64,000 bases of DNA from Methanolobus bombayensis (lineage in GTDB: Archaea > Halobacteriota > Methanosarcinia > Methanosarcinales > Methanosarcinaceae). The translations under genes and the position numbers were made by a program. The DNA is taken from the NCBI RefSeq assembly GCF_017873415.1, contig NZ_JAGGKD010000004.1:1-64000 (forward strand), written 5' to 3'. The notes under the pieces are model-generated. The model ran no database searches. It was not told where the DNA came from and saw nothing but the letters and a program-made list of their open reading frames with translations. Positions 44,270 to 53,677 of the stretch are shown piece after piece (the first letter of the stretch is position 1; each line of letters begins with the position of its first letter).

Positions 44270-44420
44270 ATTTCCTCTGATTGTGTTGCTGGCATAGAAT
44301 TTTATGATATTGAGAAGCATTAACTTCTCATTCTATCAGGTTACTAGTATTTTTACTAAACCGGTCAAGCCACAATCTTATTGTAAAAAGCCATGAAAAT
44401 ATCAGAGACAAGGAATAAAT

Positions 44421-44594
44421 ATGAATGTTGCAAAAATGGTGCTAATCAGTCTTGTTATTTTTGTGCTAGTCACAGTGCTGATTACTCAGGCATTACAGGA
44501 CAGGATATTTTTCTCACTGTTTGTAGGAATACCATCCGGAATAGTGGCTTTTGTACTGAGCTTTGTATATATGTACAGGCAAAAGAGTGAATAA
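44421..44594 (+). CDS. 57-residue membrane protein
   Basis: A short gene with AAGGA before its ATG. The product has two hydrophobic segments, about residues 6-23 and 30-50, separated by a short charged turn (QALQDR), and a basic tail (YRQKSE). It lies 22 bp before the DUF1638 gene and could be co-transcribed. I do not recognise the family. Confidence 0.7.
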   Translation: MNVAKMVLISLVIFVLVTVLITQALQDRIFFSLFVGIPSGIVAFVLSFVYMYRQKSE

Positions 44595-44616
44595 TCAATA
44601 ACATGTAGTGAATAAT

Positions 44617-45420
44617 ATGCCATTACTGACAATACTTTCTTGCAAGATACTTCAGGATGAGATCGTGCATATACTTGAAAATGATAGTTCTGTAGATGAG
44701 ATTCTTATAGTTGGTAACGGTCAGGAGGATGACTTTGTCTCAAAGCTCAGAAAAGCAGATCTTGACTTTCGTTTACTGTCGCCTGCAAAACTCCGCATTG
44801 ATACTGAGAGTTACAGAAATGATCCTGAAAAGTACACAGTAATGATCTACATGGTCGAGCTTGCACTTCACGAGTTCCCAAAAATACTAAGAACTGAGAT
44901 ATATAAGTTGATAGATGAGTTAAGTAAATGTTCAAATGGTATCCTGATGTTCTACGGCCTTTGTGGTAATGTCTTTGATAAAATAGAATCTGATTTTAAA
45001 CATCTTGAAGGAACATGCCCTGTCAGAATATTGAGGGATGATATACGTACAGTTGATGATTGTGTAGGTGCAACCCTTGGAGGTTGTGAAGAATATCTGG
45101 CAGCTCTGAAAAAGTTCAGTGAACATGGAACATTCCTTTTCACACCAATGTTCGCTCATGCATGGCGTGAGATCATGAGGGTTGATCCTGAGAAACCTGA
45201 CAAGACTATAAAGATGCTTAAGAAGGTCAATGAGGTCACAGGCTACAAGAGAGTTGCAAAGGTCCAGACAGGACTCACATATACTGAGAATTTCGATGAA
45301 AAAGTTGATGAATTCGCAGAATTATTCGATTTTGAAGTTCTTGAGATAGAAGGCGGACAGAACCTTTTTGAGAAATGTTATTCTGACATTAAAGAAGAGG
45401 TTCTTGGTAAAGCCCAATAA
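44617..45420 (+). CDS. DUF1638 family protein
   Basis: A 267-residue protein of DUF1638, a family seen near methylamine and other corrinoid methyltransferase genes in methanogens. Blocks visible are LLTILSCKILQDEIVHIL at the start, FYGLCGNV, and DDCVGATLGGCEEYL. Conserved Cys residues could bind a metal or corrinoid. No function is established to my knowledge. I used the ATG at 44617; a GTG nine bases earlier is in frame. No methyltransferase gene is adjacent here. Confidence 0.82.
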   Translation: MPLLTILSCKILQDEIVHILENDSSVDEILIVGNGQEDDFVSKLRKADLDFRLLSPAKLRIDTESYRNDPEKYTVMIYMVELALHEFPKILRTEIYKLIDELSKCSNGILMFYGLCGNVFDKIESDFKHLEGTCPVRILRDDIRTVDDCVGATLGGCEEYLAALKKFSEHGTFLFTPMFAHAWREIMRVDPEKPDKTIKMLKKVNEVTGYKRVAKVQTGLTYTENFDEKVDEFAELFDFEVLEIEGGQNLFEKCYSDIKEEVLGKAQ

Positions 45421-45468
45421 CAGAAACATTTATGGCTCATTGCTGCTCACTTTTCCATAGGTGATGGA

Positions 45469-45978
45469 ATGTTATCACAAGAAGAATTACTTGGCAAGGG
45501 TTATGAAAAGGCAACTTTTGCTGCTGGCTGCTTCTGGGGTGTGGAGGCTGTATTCAGGAAAGTGAAGGGTGTTGACTTCACACAGGTCGGTTATACAGGC
45601 GGGGATAAAGAAAACCCAACTTACAAAGAAGTCTGTATGGGTGACACAGGACATGCAGAAGCTGTGGAGCTTTTCTTTAATCCATCTATAGTTCCTTATG
45701 AGAAATTGCTGGAACTTTTCTGGGAAATGCATGATCCTACAACTCCTGATCGTCAGGGTCCTGATATAGGAAGTCAGTATCGTTCAGCTATATTTTATCA
45801 TAGTGAAGAACAAGAGGATAAAGCTGCGGCTTCAAAAAGACAACTTGAGCAAACAGGCAGGTTCAATAAACCTATTGTAACTCAGATAGTACCCGCAGGT
45901 CCTTTTTATCGGGCAGAGGAATATCATCAGCAGTATTTTGAAAAGACAGGCACACATGGCGGTTGTTTTTTTAAGTAA
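45469..45978 (+). CDS. msrA: Peptide methionine sulfoxide reductase MsrA
   Basis: A 169-residue MsrA that repairs S-methionine sulfoxide in proteins. The catalytic Cys21 is in GCFWGVEA, and the family blocks [23 protein letters not shown] and YHQQYF are intact. The C-terminus has a single further Cys (THGGCFFK) that could resolve the sulfenic acid. It lies 48 bp after the DUF1638 gene. It is a stand-alone protein without an MsrB domain. Confidence 0.95.
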   Translation: MLSQEELLGKGYEKATFAAGCFWGVEAVFRKVKGVDFTQVGYTGGDKENPTYKEVCMGDTGHAEAVELFFNPSIVPYEKLLELFWEMHDPTTPDRQGPDIGSQYRSAIFYHSEEQEDKAAASKRQLEQTGRFNKPIVTQIVPAGPFYRAEEYHQQYFEKTGTHGGCFFK

Positions 45979-46077
45979 CGATTCTTTATTTATTCCACTT
46001 TAATTCCCCAGCGTTGTAAATGTAATCCGGACCCAAAAGTCTATAAATTTGAAAGATGAATCTAGAGTGGTGAGGAT

Positions 46078-46314
46078 ATGCAGGAATTTACACTTGAAGA
46101 AGTAGCCAGGTATAATGGCACTGACGATGAGAAAGTTTATGTTGTTTATGCAGGTCAGGTCTACGATGTAACTGACAGCGACTTCTGGGACAACGGTGAA
46201 CATATGGGCTTGCATGAAGCAGGAACTGATTTAACCGAGGCTCTGGATATGGAAGCTCCTCATGAAGTAGATGCTCTGGAGAACTACCCGGTTGTCGGAA
46301 AGATCAAACAGTGA
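46078..46314 (+). CDS. Mini cytochrome b5-like heme-binding domain protein
   Basis: A 78-residue protein that is one cytochrome b5-type domain: FTLEEVARYNGTDDEKVYVVYAGQVYDVTDSDFW, then LHEAGTDLTEALDMEAPHE and VVGKI. The two His that usually bind heme are likely those in LHEAG and APHE, but the classical HPGG is replaced, as in many prokaryotic short b5-like domains. It has GTGAGG before its ATG and a promoter region of about 100 bp of its own. No membrane segment or partner reductase is encoded with it. Confidence 0.85.
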   Translation: MQEFTLEEVARYNGTDDEKVYVVYAGQVYDVTDSDFWDNGEHMGLHEAGTDLTEALDMEAPHEVDALENYPVVGKIKQ

Positions 46315-46348
46315 TTTTCAACCAGATTTCATTTGTTTTAATAAAGAT

Positions 46349-49276
46349 CTAGAAGGGCAGTTCAAATATGAATGCTGAACCGATTTCAGGTTCACTTTCG
46401 ACCCTTATGGATCCATTTTGCATTTCAACATATTTTTTTACAATTGCAAGTCCCAGTCCTGAACCCTGATAATTTCGGCTCAGTGCAGACTCAACCTGTC
46501 TGAAAGGATAAAACAGGTCTTTCTGATCTTTTTCTGATATACCAATACCTGTATCTTTTACCTCAATCTCTATCATATTAAGTACTCTTTTAGCTGTAAC
46601 TGTGATACTTCCACCTTCCATTGTGAACTTAATTGCATTGCCTATCAGATTATACAATATCTGTTTGAATTTCAGTTTGTCAGTATCTATTACGGTAACC
46701 TCATCTGCAATATCATATTCAAGGGTGAGACTTTTCTGATCAACAAGTGAAGACACATTTTTAATGACTTCTTCCATGATCTCAACAACGTTTGTTTCTT
46801 CTATCGACAGGTCCATCCTGCCTGCTTCGATCTTTGAAATATCCAGAATATCATTAATTACCTCAAGAAGATGTTTACCACTGTTGGATATATTGTTCAG
46901 GTATCTTATTTGTTTTTCATCCATTTCATGTTGTTCGCTGTAAATCAACATATCTGAAAAACCTATGATGGAGTTTAAAGGTGTGCGAAGTTCGTGACTC
47001 ATATTTGTCAGGAACTCGCTTTTAGCTGTGTCAGATGCTTCTGCTGCAAGTTTCGCCCCAATGAGTGCTTCTTCAACTTTCTTTCTTCCGGAAATGTCGT
47101 AGAAGCTCTCAACAAGGTATTCTTTTCCTTTGAGTTTGACACAAACCACGGATTTTATGACAGGTATTTCATTTCCGTCTTTGTCCAGAAGGATTCTCTC
47201 TGATTTGTCTACCTTTTGGTACAGATCAATAATAGGACACTGATCTTCAAGTGCAGTACAAACGAATTTGTGACAGACATTGCCAATTATTTTTTCTCTG
47301 GGTAATCCTATCATTTTAGCAGCAACAGGATTTACATCTGCAATGGTTTTGTTCTCTTTGTCAATAAGAAGTATTCCGCTATTGATATTATTAATGATGG
47401 TTGTCAGCCTTTCAAGAAGCTCATGTTCCATTTCATCAATTTTTTTTCTTTCAGTAACATCACGGATAATGGCTACTGCGTTCCACGACCTATCCGAAAG
47501 CTGCATTGAAGACAGGGAAAGTTCAATAGGGAACTCTGTTCCATCCTTGCGTTTTCCTTCAAGTTCAATAGTATTACCGATGACATCTCCATGTCCGGTT
47601 TCTGTGAAATTTTTAAAACCTGCTTTGTACCCATCGATATATTTTCCAGGTGCGATGAAGTTATGCACTTCCTTATCAATAATCTCATTTTCAGAATATC
47701 CGAACATTCTGGTGGCTGCTTCATTCCAGAATATCGTTTTTCCTTCATTATTGAGCATTATTATTGCATCATTGGCAGATGTGGCTATTTTTGCAAATTT
47801 CTCCTCACTTAGCCGTAGTTTTTCTTCAGCATCTTCTCTTCTGGTAATTTCATTTAGAAGTTTATTCTCATGAAGGAGTATTTCCGTAATGTCATTATGG
47901 GCATAAATTCTGCCGTATATTTCGTTGTTAATTACAAGTGGAATTGAATATGTCTGAATTGTTCTTCCATCTTTGAGTTTCAATAATGATCTGTTAGAAT
48001 TTGTTGAATATTTTCTTCTATTAACTTCTTTTTCAACATCTTCAGGATTTTCAGCCAACTTCAGGATTTCACTCAGTATAGTGTCTCCGTCAGTTTCTGG
48101 TCCTATCTCAGATGGGAGATTAAACATGCGCTTATATTCAGGATTCATAAAAAGGACCTTTGCATTTCTATCAAATGCAATAAGGCCGTAGGATACAGAT
48201 TCAATTGTTGACTGGAATATTATACCTTTTTCCTGCAGGGAATCCAGCATTGAATTAATATTGTCTGCAAGTTCGGAAAGTTCATCATTTCCTTCCTTTT
48301 TCAGACGAGATTTTATGTCTGCATTGAAGTCAATTTCCTTAATTCCATTTCTCAGGGATGTTATTCGTGAAATCAGGTTTTTATTTAGAAGTGCAAGCAG
48401 TAAAAATGCAAATGTTATTGATATAATGAGTGAAAGATAAAATGTGGTAGATATTGTTGCCAGACCTTCTTTATAGATTACTCTTTCCATTTCTGTTTTG
48501 AATATGAGAGCAGGTTCATCATTTATGTCATTTATAAGGAAATAGGCATTTAAATAGTCACTCTCATCGTCAACCAGTGTTGCGTATCCATTATCCAGTA
48601 CCTGATCATTTATTGCTGCGTAATCTGCAGGCAGGTTCCTTTTGTCAAGTTTCTGAAACTCTATTGGTAGAAGTGTCTGTTCTTCCATTGGTTCTATAAA
48701 TGATTCGTCAAGGAAACGTCCAGTGATGACTGTTCCTTCTATAGGTCCTTCATAAGTACTCTTTATAATGGGTCTTGATGCAACTATTAGAGTTGAATTT
48801 GAGAGATCGATAATTCCTGAATACGATGATTCTGTAGAACTATGATCAAAAAGTACACTATTATTTTCAATCTCTCTGAGAATTTCCGGTGACAGGGATA
48901 TTTCCTCTTCATTCTCAAGATCGCAGACCAGTCCATAAACAAATTCTCCATCTTTGTTGTAGAAAAGCATAAAATTTATATCGAGTGTTAAGAGTGTTTC
49001 GATATCATCAATGTTGGATTTGATATATCCAGTGTTCCTATCCTGTATAAATTCATAAGTATCATCCCATGCAGCCCAATCATAAGTATTCTTGTCGATG
49101 TGCTTTATTTCATTTTCAAAAGCTCGCTGGACTCTTAGAGCATTGTCCTGCAAAACTTCACTTTCGATTTCTTCTGTATGCGTTAAAAATACATGGTTGG
49201 TGACTGATGCAGTGAGCAAAAAAAGGAAAATAAAAATAATTCCCAGAATTGTTATTGTTTTATTATAAATTCTCAT
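46349..49276 (-). CDS. Membrane sensor histidine kinase: CHASE4-HAMP-PAS-PAS-PAS-HisKA-HATPase
   Basis: A 975-residue sensor kinase. Two membrane helices (about 8-30 and 278-300) enclose an extracellular CHASE4 domain (NTYDWAAWDDTYEFI motif). A HAMP linker (300-350) leads to three PAS domains (about 355-470, 490-610, 615-735). The third has Cys residues (VCHKFVCTALEDQC) similar in style to the Cys-rich PAS of the kinase at 3241. The HisKA acceptor is in MSHELRTPLNSIIGFSD and the ATPase domain has GSGLGLAIVKKY, so catalysis looks normal. No receiver domain or response regulator is adjacent. GGTGAATGC precedes the ATG. Confidence 0.92.
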   Translation of the reverse strand: MRIYNKTITILGIIFIFLFLLTASVTNHVFLTHTEEIESEVLQDNALRVQRAFENEIKHIDKNTYDWAAWDDTYEFIQDRNTGYIKSNIDDIETLLTLDINFMLFYNKDGEFVYGLVCDLENEEEISLSPEILREIENNSVLFDHSSTESSYSGIIDLSNSTLIVASRPIIKSTYEGPIEGTVITGRFLDESFIEPMEEQTLLPIEFQKLDKRNLPADYAAINDQVLDNGYATLVDDESDYLNAYFLINDINDEPALIFKTEMERVIYKEGLATISTTFYLSLIISITFAFLLLALLNKNLISRITSLRNGIKEIDFNADIKSRLKKEGNDELSELADNINSMLDSLQEKGIIFQSTIESVSYGLIAFDRNAKVLFMNPEYKRMFNLPSEIGPETDGDTILSEILKLAENPEDVEKEVNRRKYSTNSNRSLLKLKDGRTIQTYSIPLVINNEIYGRIYAHNDITEILLHENKLLNEITRREDAEEKLRLSEEKFAKIATSANDAIIMLNNEGKTIFWNEAATRMFGYSENEIIDKEVHNFIAPGKYIDGYKAGFKNFTETGHGDVIGNTIELEGKRKDGTEFPIELSLSSMQLSDRSWNAVAIIRDVTERKKIDEMEHELLERLTTIINNINSGILLIDKENKTIADVNPVAAKMIGLPREKIIGNVCHKFVCTALEDQCPIIDLYQKVDKSERILLDKDGNEIPVIKSVVCVKLKGKEYLVESFYDISGRKKVEEALIGAKLAAEASDTAKSEFLTNMSHELRTPLNSIIGFSDMLIYSEQHEMDEKQIRYLNNISNSGKHLLEVINDILDISKIEAGRMDLSIEETNVVEIMEEVIKNVSSLVDQKSLTLEYDIADEVTVIDTDKLKFKQILYNLIGNAIKFTMEGGSITVTAKRVLNMIEIEVKDTGIGISEKDQKDLFYPFRQVESALSRNYQGSGLGLAIVKKYVEMQNGSIRVESEPEIGSAFIFELPF

Positions 49277-49539
49277 GCATTCACCATCTTATTCTATTAC
49301 GAGGAACCAGAGTGATCTAAAATGCCTTTAGCATTCAACTTATAGATTTTATGGTACATAGGATATTGAGTGTGTAACTTTTAATCAACTTAATTATGTG
49401 TATATACTATATATATTTACATATAATATTAATTTTAATTATCATTATATTTTTAGTTAAATGTCTTTTTTTAACTGTAAAGCTTGAGCTATCTTTATAA
49501 AAGATGCTGCTTTATAGGTGGCAGCACATAGGTGATGTT

Positions 49540-49962
49540 TTGGTAAGAATACTTGCAACAGGAACATTCGATCTGCTTCATCCGGGCCATATCCACTATC
49601 TGAGCGAAGCAAAGAAACTCGGTGATGAACTTTATGTCATCGTTGCCAGAGAATCCATGATAAGACACAAACCAAAACCAATAATAACGGATGAGCAAAG
49701 AGTTAAAATGGTCAATTCTCTGAAAATAGTAGATACTGCTCTTCTTGGAAGTGAATCTGATATTTTTGACCCTATAATGCAGATAAAACCTGATATTATT
49801 ACACTTGGATATGATCAGGGCTTTGATGCAGTTCAACTTGAAAAAGAACTGCATTTCAGAGGTTTTGATTGCAAGGTTGTCAGAATAGATAGTTCACTTG
49901 ACTGTTCCTTATGTGGTAGTGGAAAAATAGTAAAAAAAGTGCTTGAAAGATATAAGGAATAA
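49540..49962 (+). CDS. ribL: Archaeal FAD synthetase RibL
   Basis: A 140-residue cytidylyltransferase-fold enzyme that adenylylates FMN to FAD. It has the nucleotidyl-transfer motif HPGH (14-17) in ATGTFDLLHPGH and the ARESMIRHKPKPII block, plus a C-terminal CSLCGSG. I chose TTG 49540, preceded by AGGTGATG, which gives MVRILATGTF like other RibL; ATG 49504 would add 12 unmatched residues. The short inverted repeat TGCTGC/GCAGCA (49505-49526) lies in the leader. It is divergent from the kinase and close to the riboflavin genes, which makes a local flavin cluster. Confidence 0.92.
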   Translation: MVRILATGTFDLLHPGHIHYLSEAKKLGDELYVIVARESMIRHKPKPIITDEQRVKMVNSLKIVDTALLGSESDIFDPIMQIKPDIITLGYDQGFDAVQLEKELHFRGFDCKVVRIDSSLDCSLCGSGKIVKKVLERYKE

Positions 49963-50000
49963 TCTGCTATTCCTGAATAAATTAAAATAAAAGAACAAGA

Positions 50001-51143
50001 TCAGAAGAGTGCTGTCTTTATTCTTTCCAGTCCTTCCTGTATTCTATCAATTGATGTTGCGTAGGAAATTCTGATGAAGTTCCTGCCACTTTCTCCAAAA
50101 GCGGATCCAGGGGTTACTGCAACGTGTGCATCCATCAGGAGTTTTTCAGCAATCGTATTTCCATCTCCATACTCGCTGACATCTGCAAATGCATAGAAAG
50201 CACCGCCAGGTTTCTGGCATTTGATTCCAATTGCATTCAAACCGTCAACAAGAACATCTCTTCTGGCTCTGAACTTTTCAACCATTTCAGCTACAGGTTC
50301 CTGTGGTCCTTCTATTGCCGCAATGCCACCGTACTGCACAAAACTTGTTGCACTGCTGACAGAGTGTGATTGTATCTTAAGCATAGGTTTAATGACATTT
50401 GACCTTGCATGGACATAACCAAGTCTCCAGCCTGTCATTGCATAGGCTTTTGAAAAACCGTTTACAGTGATGGTTCTGTCCTGCATTCCCTCGAATGAAC
50501 CAATACTGATGTGTTCCTGGTCATAGATTATTTTCTCATATATCTCATCTGAAAGTACCATGATATCATTATCAATGGCAATATCAGCTATATTTTCAAG
50601 GGTATGTTTATCGTAAACAGCACCAGTCGGATTTCCGGGGCTGTTGACAACAATGAGTTTTGTCTTCTCATTGATATATTCTTCAATATCAACAGGTTTA
50701 AAACCATTTTCAGGATCAGTTGGAACCCAGGTTGTATTTGCGCCTGCAAATTTAATGGCAGGGTCATATGAAACCCACGCAGGATCAAATAGTATTGCCT
50801 CATCATTATCGTCAAGAACTGACATCATGACTTCAAAGATGGCCTGCTTTGCACCTGGTGTGACAATTATTTCCGAAGTCTTTGCATCAAGTTTATTCTC
50901 TGTGCAGAGCTTGTTTGAAATAGTTTTCTTGAGCTCTGATATCCCTGCTCCGGGTGCATAGTGTGTCTCCCCCCTGTACATCGCATCTGCTGCTGCATCA
51001 CAAATGTGTTTAGGTGTATCAAAGTCCGGTTCACCTAAAGTGAAACCGATTATATCGATACCATCCTCACGCATTTTGTTGGCAGTATTAGCAGCTTTCA
51101 TAGTTGCTGACTCTTCTACCCTCTTTAACCTTGATGATGCCAT
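50001..51143 (-). CDS. Class I PLP aminotransferase (aspartate-type)
   Basis: A 380-residue aminotransferase. The PLP Lys is in NGFSKAYAMTGWRLGYVH; other family blocks are NSPGNPTGAVYDKHTLE and VTPGSAFGESGRNFIRISYA. It is of the aspartate/general aminotransferase subgroup I-gamma; the exact amino donor cannot be read. It ends a minus-strand run of four genes (class V aminotransferase, ribC, ribH, this gene) with gaps of 46-68 bp, so it may be co-transcribed with riboflavin synthesis. Confidence 0.93.
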   Translation of the reverse strand: MASSRLKRVEESATMKAANTANKMREDGIDIIGFTLGEPDFDTPKHICDAAADAMYRGETHYAPGAGISELKKTISNKLCTENKLDAKTSEIIVTPGAKQAIFEVMMSVLDDNDEAILFDPAWVSYDPAIKFAGANTTWVPTDPENGFKPVDIEEYINEKTKLIVVNSPGNPTGAVYDKHTLENIADIAIDNDIMVLSDEIYEKIIYDQEHISIGSFEGMQDRTITVNGFSKAYAMTGWRLGYVHARSNVIKPMLKIQSHSVSSATSFVQYGGIAAIEGPQEPVAEMVEKFRARRDVLVDGLNAIGIKCQKPGGAFYAFADVSEYGDGNTIAEKLLMDAHVAVTPGSAFGESGRNFIRISYATSIDRIQEGLERIKTALF

Positions 51144-51211
51144 GCAATTAACACAACCATTTTTCAGTTTTGCACTTTGAAATCCTTGATTTTAATTTAT
51201 TATGTTTAATA

Positions 51212-51616
51212 TTACAAGCGCTGTACCAGCTTTACTGCTGCTTCAACAGCACGCTTTGCATAGTCCACACGCTGGTGGGCTTCCATTCTGGTCATACCAG
51301 GACCTGCAATTCCCAGTGTTACAGGTTTGTTATATTCAAGTGAGAGATCTGTGATCTTTCTTGCTGCATGCTGTACAACAATCTCATCATGCTGGGTTGC
51401 ACCTTCTATTACAATTCCAATGGTAATCACAGCGTCGATGTCTTCTCGTTCGCAGAGCTTCTTGATAGCCAGTGGCATATCATATACTCCTGGAACCAGG
51501 ATCTTTTCTACAACCTCTGCTCCGAGGAACTTAGCATGCTCTTCACCAAGCATTTCCATCTGGAAAGTAAGATCCCTGTTAAATTCAGCTATTACAAATC
51601 CCAATTTTATGGTCAT
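51212..51616 (-). CDS. ribH: 6,7-dimethyl-8-ribityllumazine synthase
   Basis: A 134-residue lumazine synthase, the penultimate enzyme of riboflavin synthesis. Family blocks are [28 protein letters not shown] with the catalytic His, and [19 protein letters not shown]. It follows ribC by 64 bp in the same direction. Archaeal length, slightly shorter than bacterial RibH. Confidence 0.95.
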   Translation of the reverse strand: MTIKLGFVIAEFNRDLTFQMEMLGEEHAKFLGAEVVEKILVPGVYDMPLAIKKLCEREDIDAVITIGIVIEGATQHDEIVVQHAARKITDLSLEYNKPVTLGIAGPGMTRMEAHQRVDYAKRAVEAAVKLVQRL

Positions 51617-51680
51617 AATATCACTATAAGTTTAAATTGATCTGGATAAATTATTAATCTTCTGATGATTCAATTCCGGT

Positions 51681-52160
<480 letters not shown>

Positions 52161-52191
52161 TCACCTGATTGTTTGGATATTGTTTTGAGAA

Positions 52192-53340
52192 TTAAAGTGT
52201 GTTCAATACTTCAGATGCTGCTTCAACACCAGCTCCGAATTCAGAAACAACACCTCTCTTCATCAGGGTCATTTCAAGTTCCTGTATTGTGAGCATGATG
52301 TCCTTTGGCTGCACATTACCCATGCTTCCGATTCTGAAGATCTTGCCACTGAGGTGTGCCTGACCACCTGCAATGGTGATTCCCTTTGCCATCAGATCTT
52401 TCTTAATATCATTGCCGCTAACTCCTTCAGGAGCTTTCATGGCTGAGACTGTGTTGGAATAGTGACTGTGATCATCATGAAGCTGTGGGAACATTTCAAG
52501 TCCCATTGCAGCTGCAGCTGCACGTATTGCTTTTGCACCGGTTGCATGACGGTTGATCCTTGCTTCCATACCTTCTTCCTTTACAATGTGAAGTGCTTCC
52601 TGAAGTCCGAAGAATAATGGAACAGCTGGTGTATAAGGTGTCTGTGATTTGTCACCACTCTTCTTGTGTGCTTTAAGATCAAGGTAATATGGAAGTGCAT
52701 CCTTCTCGTTCATTGCATCGAGTGCTTTTTCACTGACAGATATCATTGACAGTCCAGGGGGTGCAGCAAGACATTTCTGGGAACCTACAACAGCAATATC
52801 AACACCCCATTCATCGGTCTTAACAGTGTCTCCGCCGAGGGTTGTGACACCATCCATTATGAAGAGTGCATCGTATTTCTTTGCAAGTTTTCCGATTTCC
52901 TGTGCAGGGTTCTGTATACCTGAAGATGTTTCGTTATGGACAAGAGTGATTGCCTTTGCGCCTTCCTCAAGTTTCTTTTCAACTTCCTCAAGGTTAAAAG
53001 AGTGTCCCCACTCGTTTTCAAGGGCGTTTACTTTTCCGTATCTTGCAGCGATATCCTTGAACCTTTCACCGAACTTACCGTTTTCAAGGGCAACTACGAC
53101 ATCATCCTTTCCTACTGTGCATCCCACAGCAGCTTCCATAGCAGCAGTACCTGAGCCGCTTAAAATGAAAATGTCATTCTTTGTCTGGAAAACGTCAGCA
53201 AGAACTTCGCGGCAATCATCAAACATTGCTGAGAACTCTGCTCCCCTGTGATTTATCATGGGCTTTGACATTGCCCTGAGAACGCGAGGTGCAACAGGAA
53301 CCGGCCCTGGCATCATAAGAAGTGTATCTTCAAGATCCAT
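52192..53340 (-). CDS. Class V aminotransferase (alanine-glyoxylate/serine-pyruvate type)
   Basis: A 382-residue fold-type I PLP enzyme of the Agx/serine-pyruvate class. MPGPVPVAPRVL near the N-terminus, the PLP Asp in IMDGVTTLGG and Lys189 in VVGSQKCLAAPPGLS define it. ATG 53340 has AGGAGATTAAT upstream; the open frame begins 32 codons earlier but with no site. It is the first gene of the run leading to ribC and ribH. The amino donor and acceptor are not known. Confidence 0.93.
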   Translation of the reverse strand: MDLEDTLLMMPGPVPVAPRVLRAMSKPMINHRGAEFSAMFDDCREVLADVFQTKNDIFILSGSGTAAMEAAVGCTVGKDDVVVALENGKFGERFKDIAARYGKVNALENEWGHSFNLEEVEKKLEEGAKAITLVHNETSSGIQNPAQEIGKLAKKYDALFIMDGVTTLGGDTVKTDEWGVDIAVVGSQKCLAAPPGLSMISVSEKALDAMNEKDALPYYLDLKAHKKSGDKSQTPYTPAVPLFFGLQEALHIVKEEGMEARINRHATGAKAIRAAAAAMGLEMFPQLHDDHSHYSNTVSAMKAPEGVSGNDIKKDLMAKGITIAGGQAHLSGKIFRIGSMGNVQPKDIMLTIQELEMTLMKRGVVSEFGAGVEAASEVLNTL

Positions 53341-53662
53341 ATTAATCTCCTGATTATTATTAGTGCAATTGAAAGTTGTAATTATTTGTTTGTCCATGGT
53401 ACGTTGTCCATGCGGTAACTTTTGCCTGATATGCAAGCCTATTATATAAACCTATTATGAATGCCTGGTTTTATTCTATGACATATCATGGATGTACAAA
53501 ATTCAGTCAATTTCATTCAGCAAATAACATCATAGAATCTTTGAATTTATAAGAAACATTCGCTTTGCTACCAATCGCAATGAGGCTGAAAAAAAGAAGA
53601 AACTCAGAGATTGAATTACTAAATGTTGTAAAGGTTCACACAAAAAAGAGAATGGAGAAGAA
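53341..53662 (-). other. Gene-free 322-bp region
   Basis: It contains the 3' part of the lipoprotein terminator at its right edge and presumably the promoter of the aminotransferase-rib operon nearer 53341. I see no other gene or repeat. Confidence 0.4.
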
Positions 53663-53677
53663 TTACTCTCTCCATTC
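53650..53677 (-). terminator. Terminator overlapping the last codons of the lipoprotein gene
   Basis: GAATGGAGA (53650-53658) pairs with TCTCCATTC (53669-53677). Read on the minus strand one arm is the final coding codons, the stop lies in the loop, and TCTTTTTT follows the stem. Confidence 0.7.

Noticed and set aside
47280-47873. 197-residue plus-strand frame inside the CHASE4 kinase gene
   Set aside because: It is antisense to PAS domains, Ser/Ile-rich, and without a start signal.
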